Source: Mycteria americana (Eukaryota; Chordata; Aves; Ciconiiformes; Ciconiidae). Taken from it: DNA of 64,000 nt. Location of the stretch: positions 10,500,501 to 10,564,500 of the forward strand of contig NC_134368.1 of the NCBI RefSeq assembly GCF_035582795.1. Direction: 5' to 3'. Position numbers and translations under genes: made by a program. The notes under the pieces were generated by a model. That model was not told the DNA's origin. It saw only the letters and a list, made by a program, of their open reading frames with translations, and searched no databases. Positions 1-13,700 of this stretch are shown piece after piece. Every line of letters begins with the position of its first letter. Positions within the stretch are counted from its first letter, which is position 1.

Positions 1-1658
1 GGTTGTTCAAGACAGCTGTCTGTTCAGCTCTGACTCGTAAATGCCTGTGCATCACATCAGAATATTTAGCAAACTGTGACCTTCATGATCATCTTTTCCG
101 TTCTCTCCCATCACTTTCCCCCATCTGGGTGAACGAGAAGTGGGAGCACCAGCAACATTCCTCCATTCCATTGTTAATTCAGAAGCATAGACACTGGTTT
201 TTACTCAGCAAAAAGCACTTCCTATAAATTGTTCGATGACAAATTGTATGGAAATATGTACCATGAGGGTAGGAAGATATAAATGAAACCTGAACTGTGA
301 AGACAGGTAAAAGAAGAGCTAAGGAAGTCACCAGTATTGTGAGGATGAGAACCTCCCAGAACACGTTTCTGCCAGAACTCCAGAAGTCACCACACCAGTC
401 AGGACTTGCAAGGAGCCACATGAGCCCACCCATGCAAAGTGGTCACAACATAACCGTTATGTCTAACATCTCTACTCCTAGACAGAGCTGTGGAAGACCA
501 TGGCCTTTCTCCCAAGACTGCAGAAAGCTTCTAATGCCATTTAGGCTAGTAAATATATGCCATTAAGGCTAGTACCTGCATAGACAGATAAGCTGTACTC
601 AAACTTGCATGGATAAGAACTGACAATACTTTTGGGCACAAGTTAAAAGGACAACAGCCTCGTGGATTCCCTCTAGCCTTCACAAGCCACGTCCCACTTC
701 TGCATCTACGCCCCTTCTCCCACAGGGCCAGAGGTCAGGTCTTTGCTAAGAAAGGCCATGATTAAACCAAACAGAACATTTCCGCAGGCAGGCAGTCACT
801 ACTTTTCTACTGCTATTCCCCTGCCTATGCCTTGACTTGAGCCCCTGAAGCAGTCTGCAACCCTGTCTCCTTCCACATCAGGTCCTGCACACTCATCCAT
901 GCAGCTATGGGCTGCAACAGAAGTGGAACACAAAAGGCCTCACCAGTCCCTGCAGTCAAAGACCAGTATGCTTCCTAAACTCCAAGTAAAATGGTATAAT
1001 AAAATATATTAAAATATGCCCTTAAAAAGGCCACTTTGGCAAAAAAAACCAACCCAAGCCTCTAGCAGTCCAGAAAGTCAAATAAACACATTCCAGCCAC
1101 AAGCATGTACGTGGAGACCACTGTAGCCAAAGACAAGAGAGGAAGCACCAAAGAGCCCAAGCGTCACAGCCATATAAGCATCTGGCAAGACTTCCAGAGC
1201 AAGAGCATAGACAGCTTAGCCCTTCACTGCTATGAGGCCTGAAGCCAAATTCCAAAAGAAAAAGAGTCTCCTTTTTTTCCAGAATCCCTAGGATACCTTC
1301 CAGGGCTAACCGATCCTTTACAAGTGGTGGTTCATGAACACCAGGAATTCATTTCAAAGAAGTATTCAAGTGGATGTCTAGAGGGTGCATGTATGGCTCA
1401 CAATTCTACCCCTCTACTTCAGGTAATAATATTAAGTTCTGATCCACAGATAACAGAAAATATTCATAAGAATAAATGTTCTAGAGTAAAACATCCATTT
1501 AGTAAGCCTTTTCTGTCCTCCATTTACGTACAATATGGCAACTGCTAGACTTAGATTAAAACAAACATTTCATGTGTTAAATATATTACATATTTTATAT
1601 AAATAATATTAATTTTTAATTCTAATTAAAATGTAAATCTTCTAATAGGTTCACTTAC
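1..1658. other. POLN intron (partial), no gene seen
   Basis: This stretch lies beyond the donor of the leftmost POLN exon found, so it should be intron. I looked on the minus strand for the next expected POLN block (the PN-Q-I segment that follows TGRLS in A-family polymerases) and did not find it. The short open frames here have no recognisable protein features. There is AT-rich sequence near 1,560-1,640 and nothing else I can name. Confidence 0.6.
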
Positions 1659-1724
1659 TGGACGTTTGGCTGAAAGTCTGCCAGTCACAGTTCCTGTCTG
1701 ATTCCATGTAGAGGAAATAAATCC
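1659..1724 (-). CDS. POLN: POLN coding exon, TGRLS block
   Basis: A 66-base exon, phase 0 at both ends, with a CTGTAG acceptor and a GTAAGT donor. It encodes [20 protein letters not shown] followed by Arg-Pro. TGRLS is the conserved A-family polymerase block just before the palm; in E. coli Pol I the Arg of this block contacts the primer terminus and incoming nucleotide. It is the leftmost POLN exon I can find. Confidence 0.92.
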
Positions 1725-4700
1725 CTGTAGTCAAGTAAAGTAAAAATCCCAAAAAAGAAAAGCATGAAGACATACATCTAAATCTTATTTAATGTAAGTA
1801 TCAGTAATAAAAATTCACTGCAATCAGGACTACAAAATCAAAAATAAGTACTTCATACTTTTCCATATATAAAAGTTCTTAAACTGTAAACACTGCAATT
1901 ATTTCACATCCTTTTATGATTTGACATACCATATTTTACAGGCTATTTTTTATATTTCTACCTTTCTCATGCATGTTCGTAGTCCATCCACATAAGTTGA
2001 TTTCATCTTATGAACCTAAATTACATAAAAGTTTAGATAAATGCTTATTTATAAAAATAAGAGATTTTTCAAATTAAAGATCTTAATTTCCAAATGCATA
2101 TTAACTTGTTTTGTAGACTTTTTTTAAAAGACAGTTTTATCTTAGTAAATAATGGATGTATACTCACTAACAGCTTGACCTGTTAGCACAAGTTAGGTAA
2201 GTGCTTAGTCATACCGTAAAGCCAGGTCTTTGCAGATACTAGTAAATGAACTATTGGAATTTATACTTTTACATCCTCTATCCCCAGGTCAATAAAATAC
2301 ACAAAAAAGCCACACACACAAAAAGAAACACCCAACCCACACTTTTTTTTTTTTTTTAAATCTTGGAAACTCATCCACTGAAAACCCAAACATTAAGTGT
2401 GAGAGCAGACTAACTAGGTCGTTTTGGATTTTCAGGAGGTTTGTCACCTAAAAAAAACCCTAACTAGTTATCTCCTTCACTTTCTGCAGAGTATTTCTTC
2501 AGAACTCAAAAAAATAAGTTTTTTCCTACGAGTGTGCTTTATAGCGCTAGACAAATTTAACAGTGAAGTCTTCCAATTTTGCAAGAGTTGTTTGCTAGCT
2601 ATAATCTAACAGATTATACAAAAGTATAATCATTAAATTTAAAAACTCTTAAGAATACCTACAACTTCAAAATATAAATTAATATTTGAATGAACTTACA
2701 TTAGAGCCAACTTTTAATTTATGTAGCTGTGAATGTGTTATCTTTCTTGCTAATTCTGCTTCAGTGCAACTACATTATGTGAAAAATATCGGCTCACCTG
2801 ACGATATTCTAAAATTATCTTAGGCAAAGGATGAAGATCTTGCAACTTACTTAGCTGCAAAATAAAAATATGAATTATTGGTTTACTTTTCTGATAAGTT
2901 ATATTTAACAATCTTAACAGAATAAGTTTTGAGGGAAGAAATTTTCTTGCCAAGCTGAATGGACAAAATACTGGCTAAAGAATAATGTCCTTCAAGCAAC
3001 CTCACCCTAAGCCCAAGGAAGCCTTCATTCCTTCCTGCCTTCAGCAGGAGGGCTGGAGATTACCCCTTCCCATTTCATTCCTTCCTGTGCTAGACAGGGA
3101 CAAAAGACATGCAGACATAAAAACTTTTCCATAACAACTTTGAAAACACTGGGGCATGGGGGGAGGGGGGTGACTTATGGTCCTTTGTTTATTTTTTGTG
3201 CTAGACAGCATCAATACAGGAGAGAACATGATAAAACTATACAAAATAATACATATATACACACATACATATTTATACACATACACAAAATCCAACAGGA
3301 GAATTTCTCCTGTTCTTTCCCTAATACAAGTTCCAGGAGACCTTCAAGAAAAATTTAAATTGTCAAATCCAAAAGCAATAAAATAAAGCATATTTCTTAC
3401 TACTTTGATTGTAAATTGCCATAAAGTTTTGTTAAGAAAAAGAATGAAATTATTAAAATAGAGATTGGATATTTATAAGTACAACAAAAACATCTGGAAC
3501 TACAACAGTTCAGGGTGAAAAATAGATACAACTGTACCAGAATGGAGATTTAAAAGCGTAAGATTTTTTCTTGCTACCAGGGAGAGGCAACATATTAAGA
3601 TTAATTATCTAGTATTTATCTATTGGAAGGTTTCAGCCTACCTTTCTCCAAATAACCAAGTCTCAGCAATTGTTGGAAAGACTACTGGACTAGATAAAAG
3701 CATTGCTTTGGTTACTGCAACAAATCTTACGTTCCCACAAAAAGATGACATGCATTCTATTCCACTGATCCCACCCATCTCCCAAGACGTTCTGTCGCTC
3801 TCCAAGATTACATATTTGATCTATGAAACCTCCTTCTCCTTGAGTAGTGTGTGGTTTTTATGGTTACAGTGTTGACGTTACGTCAGAGATAATATCTGGA
3901 AGTTCAGACACTTGGCCCAGAAGTTGAATTTCCTCTTTCACACATGAGAAATAAATACTACCTTTCTACCTTCCCCAGAGGTGTTCATTCTCAGCAATGA
4001 GTTGATTTGACTCCCATGTAAACTAGAGCAATACAGTTGCAGCACCAAATAAGAAACAGATGCAGCTACACAGAGGCATCTTCCCTTCTAAGAAGGAACT
4101 CCATTATTATCTTAAAATGATGTATTAATGATCTGGACAAGGGGACCGAATGCACCTTAGTAACTTTGCAGACGACGCCAAGTTGTGTGGGAGTGTTGAT
4201 CTGCTTGAGGGTAGGAAGGCTCTGCAGAGGGATCTGGACAGGCTGGATCGATGGGCTGAGGCCAATTGTGTGAGATTTAACAAGGCTAAGTGCAAGGTCC
4301 TGCACTTGGGTCACAACAACCCCATGCAACGCTACAGGCTTGGGGAAGAGTGGCTGGAAAGCTGCCAGGCAGAGAAGGACCTGGCCTGGGGGTGTTGGTC
4401 AACAAGCAGCTGAATATGAGCCAGCAGTATGCCCAGGTGGCCAAGAAGGCCAATAGCATCCTGGCTTGTATCAGAAATAGTGTGGCCAGCAGGACTAGGG
4501 AAGCGATCGTCCCCCTGTACTCAGCACTGGTGAGGCCGCACCTTGAATACCGTGTTCAGTTTTGGGCCCCCCACTACAAGAAAGACATTGAGGTGCTGGA
4601 GTGCGTCCAGAGAAGGGCAACGAAGCTGGTGAAGGGTCTAGAGCACAAGTCTGATGAGGAGCGGCTGAGGGAACTGGGGTTGTTCAGCCTGGAGAAGAGG

Positions 4701-7700
4701 AGGCTGAGGGGAGACCTTATTGCTACCTACAACTACATGAAAGGAGGTTGTAGCGTGGTGGGTGTCGGTCTCTTTTCCCAGGTAACAAGTGATAGGACAA
4801 GAGGAAATGGCCTCAAGTTGCGCCATTTGGGGGAGGTTTAGATTGGATATTAGGAAAAATTTCATCAGTGAAAGGATTATCAAGCATTGGAACAGGCTGC
4901 CCAGGGAAGTGGTTGAGTCACCATCCCTGGAGGTATTTAAAGGACGTGTAGATGTGGTGCTTAGGGACATGGTTTAGTGGTGGACTTGGCAGTGCTAGGT
5001 TAACGGTAGTTCTTGATGATCTTAAGGGTCTTTTCCAACCTAAATGATTCTATGATTCTATGAAAAGGAAGGGGCATCCACATTTGCCTCAAGGCTGCAG
5101 TTTGATCTTGACTTCATTTTTAGAGAAATGTTTTTGGCAGGTTTCTGCACTTGTGTGGGATCACACATGAATGTCTGCATTGCTGAAAATTATCTGCTCC
5201 AACACGAACAGAAGAAAGAACTGGAAAAGCTTCATATGCGCAATATTTATTGCACTGAATCTGAAGATACACTGGATGTCTTGTACAGGTGTATCAAAGT
5301 ATCTAAACTGTTTGATCATTATTGCTCTAAGGGAACAAGATTCTATCAAGATCCTGCAGATCTCACTCCAAATGCAACCACTCTTAACTGAAGACAAGCA
5401 TCTCCACAGAGGAAAATACAGCCTGAGGAAAATTCATGCACACAAGTAAAACACTGGACCATACAAAGAAAGAGACAACTCCCAATTCAAACCACAGGTA
5501 TAAAATAATCTCCTACAGACCTCTTTACGTAGCATGAATGAATGGGTTAAGGGTCCATAAAAAGATGACAACATGGTTTTAGCCCAAATCTCCTGACGGC
5601 AAGGAGAAAGTCTGGGTTGCTATTTCCTTCACCAGCAAATTTTACATTAATGTTCTTTTCTTTCACCAGTGGGCTCTTTCACCCAACCAGTCATACTGAG
5701 CTACCGAAATCTGACCAGTAAGAAAGTCTCCCTCCTCTGAGGAAGATGGTCATACATGCATGCTGGTACTAAAGTTTTTAGCCCTGGTTTATAGCTAAAG
5801 TTTAGCTTCTGTAGCTAGTTTGGTTTTTTTTTAATGCAACTTTCATTTCTGGTATAAGTAAATGAAGTGTTATTAGTACAATACAAAAATAAATAAAGAC
5901 TGTTAGGAAAACTTTAGACAAATGACAATTTCAGTGGAATATAACTTAGAAGTTTTGCTAAATCATGCAGATGGTTTTAAAACCCCTCCCCATCTCACCA
6001 CAACTTCTGAGGTGGACACAAGTTGTTGTATTTCAGTTCTGTGAACTTTCTCACACAGTGCATGCAGTTTTAACTTTTCAAATAGTACCTACAGGAATAA
6101 AAAAACACCACCAAAACACATAAGAGAAATGTTTCAGTGTTCCAAGTGCTGAAACAGAAAGGAAAATTATTTGGTGCCTGAACTTAAGTCCAGAAAAGAG
6201 ATTTGAAGGAAAACAGAGCATAGGGTAGCAAAGAGAACTAACACAGAATTGAAGAGATCAAATCTTCATTTTTGAGCTATTGAAAAAGTAGTGTATTTAC
6301 TAAAATCAAATGTATAATTTATGTAAATACGTTCAAATACAGATTATCCAACATTGTCAGTTCTATGAAAACCTGGTATGTCCTCCATTAAAAACAGAAA
6401 ATAAGATAATGAATATCGAAGAAAAAGAATTCTGAAGTTGTAAGGACAATTTTATATGCTTTATAATTCTTCTGTATCAGTAACAATTTACAGAACTTAC
6501 AACTTACATAATAATAGTAGTATAAATATTACCTCTCTGAGTTGACTACTGCTGGTCAAAAGGAATCGTTCTCCAGCAACTTGATGAGCTTCCTGTTCAA
6601 GCTCTTTGAGTCGCAACTATAAATTAGTACATCAGAGTTGTTCTGTTTACATTATTATTTTCTTCAATATCTGCTAGTTCCTAGGTTAACGAGTATACTG
6701 GACTTCTATTTAAAAATAGGGTACTTGATAATGGCTAATCATTGCTGGCTATCAACATTTGGTTTAGTAGATTGCTCATATACTATTTAATCTATATTTC
6801 TTCATGATCTGGGAAGGGGATTTACTGTAGTAAAAAGTACCAAACTTTGTGGGAAAATAATGTAGGTTAATGAAGATCTGTGAGAAACAGAGCTATGCAA
6901 ATTATTCTGATAAATTAATAATCTGTCAGACCACTATGATTATCTAGTCAGATTTTATGCTACAAAACAGGACTCTCTTGTAGCTATTTTTATCAATCGG
7001 GAAATGGCAAACTTAGAACTCTCAGAACATGTAAGTTGTAAAGAGTGTTTTATTTACAAAGAGAGACAGAAATATCTATCACTTCTCAGGAAGATGGTTA
7101 CTGATAACTGTAGGTTCAGAAAGAGTCATTACAATTTTTACTCTACAAGACATAACTCAAAAGGACCTGTGCATTCTGCAAAGCAATTGCAGTTCTGGGG
7201 CAAGGCTAATGAAGCAAATGTCTCCTTTTTGCTTGCCTAAATAAACATGGAAGTATCCTAAAATGTAAATATCAGTAGTTATATTTATAATAATAAAAAT
7301 ACTAGAAACCGCAAACTGTCATGTAAAATGTGACAAAACAAAAAGATTCCTCCTCTTTTTAATCAGTTTTCCTCAGTAAAAGCAGAAAGATTATGCTATG
7401 CAATTTCCAAAAGAATGACAAAATTTACCCCCAGAATCTCTGATGTTTTTTTCAGTTCTTGTTTGTTCACATGTATTTTGTGTGTTTCCATCACTGTAAA
7501 TACAATTATATACTGAGAACATTTACAATTGACATTTTTGATCTCACATGCTTCTTAAGACTGTAAAATGGAAACTCAAACTCACACAGCTGTTATGAGA
7601 CTAAGATAACATTTAGTACTGAGGTATAACATTCTACTTGAGCATAGTCAGCAGCTTTATGAAAATAATGAAGATTCATATTTTGAACTGAACTTTCATA

Positions 7701-10700
7701 CCTGCCAGAATTTTGATAAGTGGAAGCTCTAATGTGCAAAATAATTTCCACAAACCTTGAACCTGTAAAGCAAGATATAAATAAATTCTTCACTATCAGC
7801 CAATTTTAATGTTAAAACATATAGTAGTGTCATTATGTGGCCCTATTTTCCAGTAAGCAGTATTTCACTTTCCGTAATCCCTTTTTATATGACAACACTG
7901 TTTGGGGAATGAAATACTATTTACTGTGAATTATAGTATCTAAATACTGTAGCCCATTATCACTTCGTAGGGAATAGTAATACATTTTGTAATATTAATC
8001 ATTTTGTACAGGAATAGTAATAAAGAAATATACATACCTCTTTTTTTTTTTAAACAGTTTATTTTTAGAGCAAGCTCCATTATAATAGGACATACAGTTA
8101 TTCCTTTTTCTTTATTCACTTGAACAATTAAGCAACCATTCAGAATTCATTACTTTGTTTTCATTAGGAAGAAAATAAATGATAGGGTTATGTACCCAAT
8201 TTAGTTACAAAGAACAGGAAGTCTATTTTTTCTCTAACCACTGAAGCAATCAGACAGCAACACTTGTCTAAAAACTCCTCCTGTAGGCTGGCTCTCAGTG
8301 TTTCTGTGACTTTGGTAATTCTGTGCCTTTGGTATTTCCCTGTTGCCTTCCTTCACAGATTGTTTCATCGTACTGCTGGGCCACTTAGATATCCAGATTA
8401 ATATGCCTCTATCAACTAACTGTCTAAGTCCTACACTTGCTACCATCAATTTCAAAGAAAACCCCTAGGATTCTATGATGTACCTTCCACCAGAACCTGA
8501 GCATATACCTGGAAAAGTGTCAGAATTTAGGGATATGATTACAGGGAGAAAACAAACACACACAAAAAAAGACTAAAAGAATTCTTGAGATGCATTCTGA
8601 ACTGCAATAAGGGCTAAAATAGAATAAAATAGTTCGATCATCTGGTCCAACTGCCTGACCTCTTCAGGGCTGAGCAAAAGTTAAGGCATATTATTAATGG
8701 CATCGTCCAAATGCCTCTTAAACACTGACAGCCTTCGGGCATCAACCACCTCTCTAGGAAGCCTGTTCCAGTGCTTGACCAGTGTTTGGCTAATACAACC
8801 TAGAGGGGTTTTGTACCCAAGGAATACACTGAAAAAAAGAAACCCAGCTACACGCTGTTTTAACTCTGTTAACACTTTTTAGACTGTTTCACAGAGCTTT
8901 AAAATATCAGAAGAAAATTCACAATATTCTGAACATTCCTGTTCTTAGAATCTTCATTTAAACATTTAGTTAACTGTTGCAGAGGAAAAGTTTCTTCTAA
9001 AGATGAACCTTGAGACTAACCATCTCCTCCTCCTGGAAAAATGGCAAATTTGATGGGCAACTTTATTTTAAATGTTGACCAGCACTGTAAACCAGTAAGG
9101 GTTGAAGCTTTCTATTTAATTCGAGTAGAGATTCTGATTTGAATGAGAAGCACATCACTAACTCTTTAATTCATAATACCTCCGGGGTTATATCCGAGTA
9201 ACTACTTTTTATATCTTACCTGTAAGTCATGAGCAAGGTCCATCATTACATTATAAAGCTTCTCCAAGTTCACACCTAAGTTTTGATACTGATATAAATA
9301 AATAATCAATAGTTTTAATGCTAACATAAAAATATTTAGAATACTATCTATTTTAAAAGGGATTAAACTATATTAATATATTTTCTGTATGTCTCCTGTT
9401 ATATTTAACATTTTAGTAATGTTCTTAGACCTCTGACAAACACAATTCACGAACAGAGCAGTACAGATCATGAATATTCAAGATTATACCTGTTCCTTTA
9501 TTTACATTTTACACAGACTGAGTATGGAGAAATAGTATCACTACACTGCCTTTGACACTGAAATCAGAATTCTATTACTACTTGTAAAATGAGGGAAAAT
9601 TCCTTGCAATTTTCTTTCTCCTATCAGTACTGCTGCTCTCCTGTGCCTGAAACTACTCACTTCCTTCCCTTCTGTTCCAGAGGTGTTCTGCACAGAGCCA
9701 TGCCACCTCATTCAGTTGGCTAGAAGACCATTTTGAAATGCATACAGACACTACGAATTTGATTGTTAGCTCCAAGAACATGATCACTAAAAATAAACTT
9801 AATGTCAGCCTATTAAATTTATGAGGCTAATACGCAAAATGTAAGCAATAAAGTGCTGCTTTTCATTACTAAATTCCTGTGAGGAAAGATGGGAATGTGA
9901 AAAATGCTGCAGACCTAGATTTTTCCTGCAGCCTGTATCTTCAATGATGGCTGAACAATCAAAATTATGGAATAAATTTACATCCAAGCCATTAAGTGCA
10001 AAAACACTAGCACTGTCCCGTAAAATTCCTGGGCCACAAACCATAGAACCTAGGACAGCATTTCAGAGGACTAAAGTTATGCGCTTGCCTGTCCATATAC
10101 TCTTCCGCAAGAATCACATACTGGTCTGTGTTGGAAGCAGGAAAATAGGTTACATGGAATTAAGTATGACATGTTATGATAGTTCTTAGGTTTTTATGTA
10201 AAACAGTGAAATTAAACTAAGGGTTATTTGTGTAAAGAGAGGCATTTACTCTGTGTTGATAAATACTTCTGAGGATATAGCTGAAGTATTGGGGCAACTT
10301 GGCTATAATACTTTCAGACAGACATTAAGAAATGTCAGATAGGCTAAAGAAGAGAACCAAAAATAATAGTAAGTTTAGAAAACATGACCTACAGAGAAAG
10401 AGATTAATCAGGTTTATTTAGTTTAGAAGAATAAGTTGAAGGAGAACATAACAGTTTTTATGAAGAGAATCATATATCAATTATTTTAATGTACATTAGG
10501 TGTAGAACAATTGGCTTAATGGAACCTGCTTAATCTGCAGAGTACTAAATTTTTTCATGAAGTTAGACTAGCATCTTTAAGGGACAGTCCAGGTTTTGAT
10601 TGCTTAAAAAATATGTTTAATATTTTTTTGTTTCTCTAGATTGCAGACTTCATTGCTAACCACATAAAAAAATAAATTTATCAGTTTTTAACCCCATCTC

Positions 10701-13700
10701 CTCCTAGTTTCATCAAACAACTCACAGTTATAGTACTGCAGGATTTGCTGAATAGTACCACTGCATTCACTTTATCCACTGCCTTCATAATAATTTAGAA
10801 AACTGCTAGTATAGTGCCCTTCAGTCTTTCCATCTCCATCTTAAATAACCACAAATTTTTCCACATCCTCCTTATAAAGCAGCTGTTCCATCCTTTGACC
10901 TTTTAGAAGCCCACTGTGCCTTTCTTGCAATGCAGAGACCAAAACCGCAGTCTGCAAGATGTGGGTGCAACAAGGTTTTCTATGGCAAAAAAATCATTTC
11001 CCTTTTCTTGTTCTCAATACCTTTCCTCATGGTGCCTATAATTTGTTGGCTTTTTGGCTGCTGCTACACATTGAACCAACATAAAACTGGCAACAATGAT
11101 TCCAAGATCTCTTTGTAAATTGAAACTACTCTGCATGCATTACTTTCAATTTATGCTCACTCAGCTTAGTGAGATCCTCTAGAGTTCCATACCCTGAGCT
11201 CAGCATCTGACTATCCAAAAAGGTAGATGTGAGATTCATTTGACATAAGGCATTATTTTAATACGTGTAATTAAATATAGTTCTGGTTTTATACAATAAA
11301 TGGGAAGGAAAAAAGAAAAACAAGTCCCTGAAAGGAAACACTGACGAGAGAAGTCTGACAGGGAAAGCCTGCATTAAACCCTGTAAGACTATGACTATGG
11401 AATTTTGAGCAAGTATAGAAACCCAGAATGCAAGATAATTATCCCAGACGCAGTGCTGTACTGATTGCAGATTCCTGTCCATGACAGTCGGGGGGGGGGG
11501 TAGATCAATAGCAAGTAGAACTGCAGGATGCCTAAGCTTACTACTTTGACAACACGAGTGTAATGTACATCGCATGGAGGACTCAGAGCAGAAATCAATT
11601 TTGAGGCCAATAGAATCCTAACCACTTCAGAAGATAATCTGGTAACACTCACTGCTTCTTCCTCAATAGCCACATTGCTGGAGACCAACCTAGATTTGGC
11701 TAGATTCCTGGTGAACAGGGTAATTCCAAGATATGTCTACTAAATTAATACACATAGGCAGGGTTGAAATTTAAAATCTGCTTCCCAAGTGAATTACAAC
11801 TTTCTGTCAAGAATAGTAAAAACTTTTAAAAAAAAAAGAATATATTGACAGGAAACCAAAGGGCATGAAATCACATGGAAAACTTCTCAACTGAAAAAGC
11901 ACCAAGAGGGTTCCTTGGGCATCTTGTAAGCAACCCATCTTCAGGTTTATCATTCACCCTATGTGTATTTTAAAGGAATCCTAATTATTCTATGCTCACT
12001 TTATTATTTGCATTCCTATCTTGGAGCTGATGGAACACTAAGAGGGGCTCTCATGCTATGAGCTGCAGAAGTCTCTCTTTCCTCTACAGATCTGCAGCTA
12101 TACTACAGGTTTCTTACCTTACTGCTCTCATGAAATACCTACAGTTGGGGAAAAAAATCTGCTCCAAAAGAAATATATTCTGCTTTCTCCACTCAAACTG
12201 AGCTAGAAAGCATTTTCCTTACCAGAGTAAGCTCTCAGAAATTCTGCTACCAAATCTGACTTTGCTGCCCATTTCACAGTTTCATAGTTTTTATTTGATA
12301 TACTCAGAATCTTTCACTTGGTCCTTCTGTGATGAGAAGGAAAGAAAACGACATCTCTACTTGTTATCAGATTTACACTCTCCTCTAAGATTGCATATAA
12401 AATGAAGACAATGCTTCCATTTGAATGAAACATCCAATACTTAGTAAAGAACAAAACCAAGATTCTATCATCTGGAAGAGTATATGCAATGTAAACTGTA
12501 CTAAACTGGATGTCATTAAGCTATGAATTATGGACTAAACCAGAAAGATTGCCACTGAAATTGTTTCCAAGAATATTTTCTTAAGAACAGGCCTGATGTC
12601 AGAATACTATGGTCCTCCAGGGCTTTTAATCTGTCCAGCCAGAACAATAGTTCTTTTGAAGTAAAAGCAGGTAAGAATAATCAAAATGGTTGGGAAATCT
12701 TCAAAATCCTTCCTAAAGGAGGGTCTATATAGTCTAAACAGATCTCCAGATTAAGGATTTTTCTAAAATTAAAAAAAAAATTAAATTCATATCAAAATTA
12801 ATGGACAGGGGAGGATCCTTCTCTCTCTTCAGGAGGTAAGGACCTTTCCAATTTTGTGAGAAGGTATCTCTGGACACCTTTTTCCACCTTTTTCAACAGG
12901 GTCTTTTGCAGGAATTGCTCCCTGAGCTAGAAGCCATTATCTTCTCCTTGTCTTCAGGATGACTGTCAGAACCTCCTGGTTGTGTTTCCAGGGAGTGAGG
13001 GTAGGCACGGACTGAGACACCAGTACATCTAGACACGTGATCCTGTGCCCTCACAGTGCAAGAGTCAGCTGTAAATCAACAGGTAAACATAATCCATCCT
13101 CCAAACAGTGTATAAAAATCTGCCTTGTACACAAAACTCACAATCTTGGCCTACTGTTTGCAAAACAGCCCCATTACTTGAAGAAAAACAGAAGGCTGGA
13201 ACCAAAGCAGACTGACAAGAGCAATGCTTCATACATTATTTGTTCTAAACAGAATGCAGAAGGAATCCAAACTACTTGTTGCTGCACAAACACAATAGAA
13301 CCAGAACTGACTGAAAATTAGTTTATATTAGGACAAATTATAACACATTATTGCTACAGAGGCATGCATTCTGGTACACAGCTGGGGAAGAACCATCACA
13401 GTCACTTTATCATATTGGTCCAACTAGCTTTTAAGTGCCGAGCATAACAGAAGCGTGGGAGACACCTATTAGTTACAAAAAGTTATGTTTCATGCTAAAA
13501 AGAGAATTACCCGAGTAATTTTTTATTAAATTAAATCTTTGCTGCAGACACATTTTCCTACCACATACCATAAAACAAAGGGGCACTAGTGATGCAGTCA
13601 GTTAGAACACCCTTAAGCCTGGACCATAGTTGTTTTTATCTTGAAATGACCGTATGACTCAAGATAACGGCAGACAAAACTAAACCGATTCTGTGTAAGC

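Noticed and set aside
3230-3290. CA/TA-rich stretch as a microsatellite
   Set aside because: The repeats are short and interrupted (ACATATATACACACATACAT); it is simple AT/CA-rich sequence with no clear unit number.
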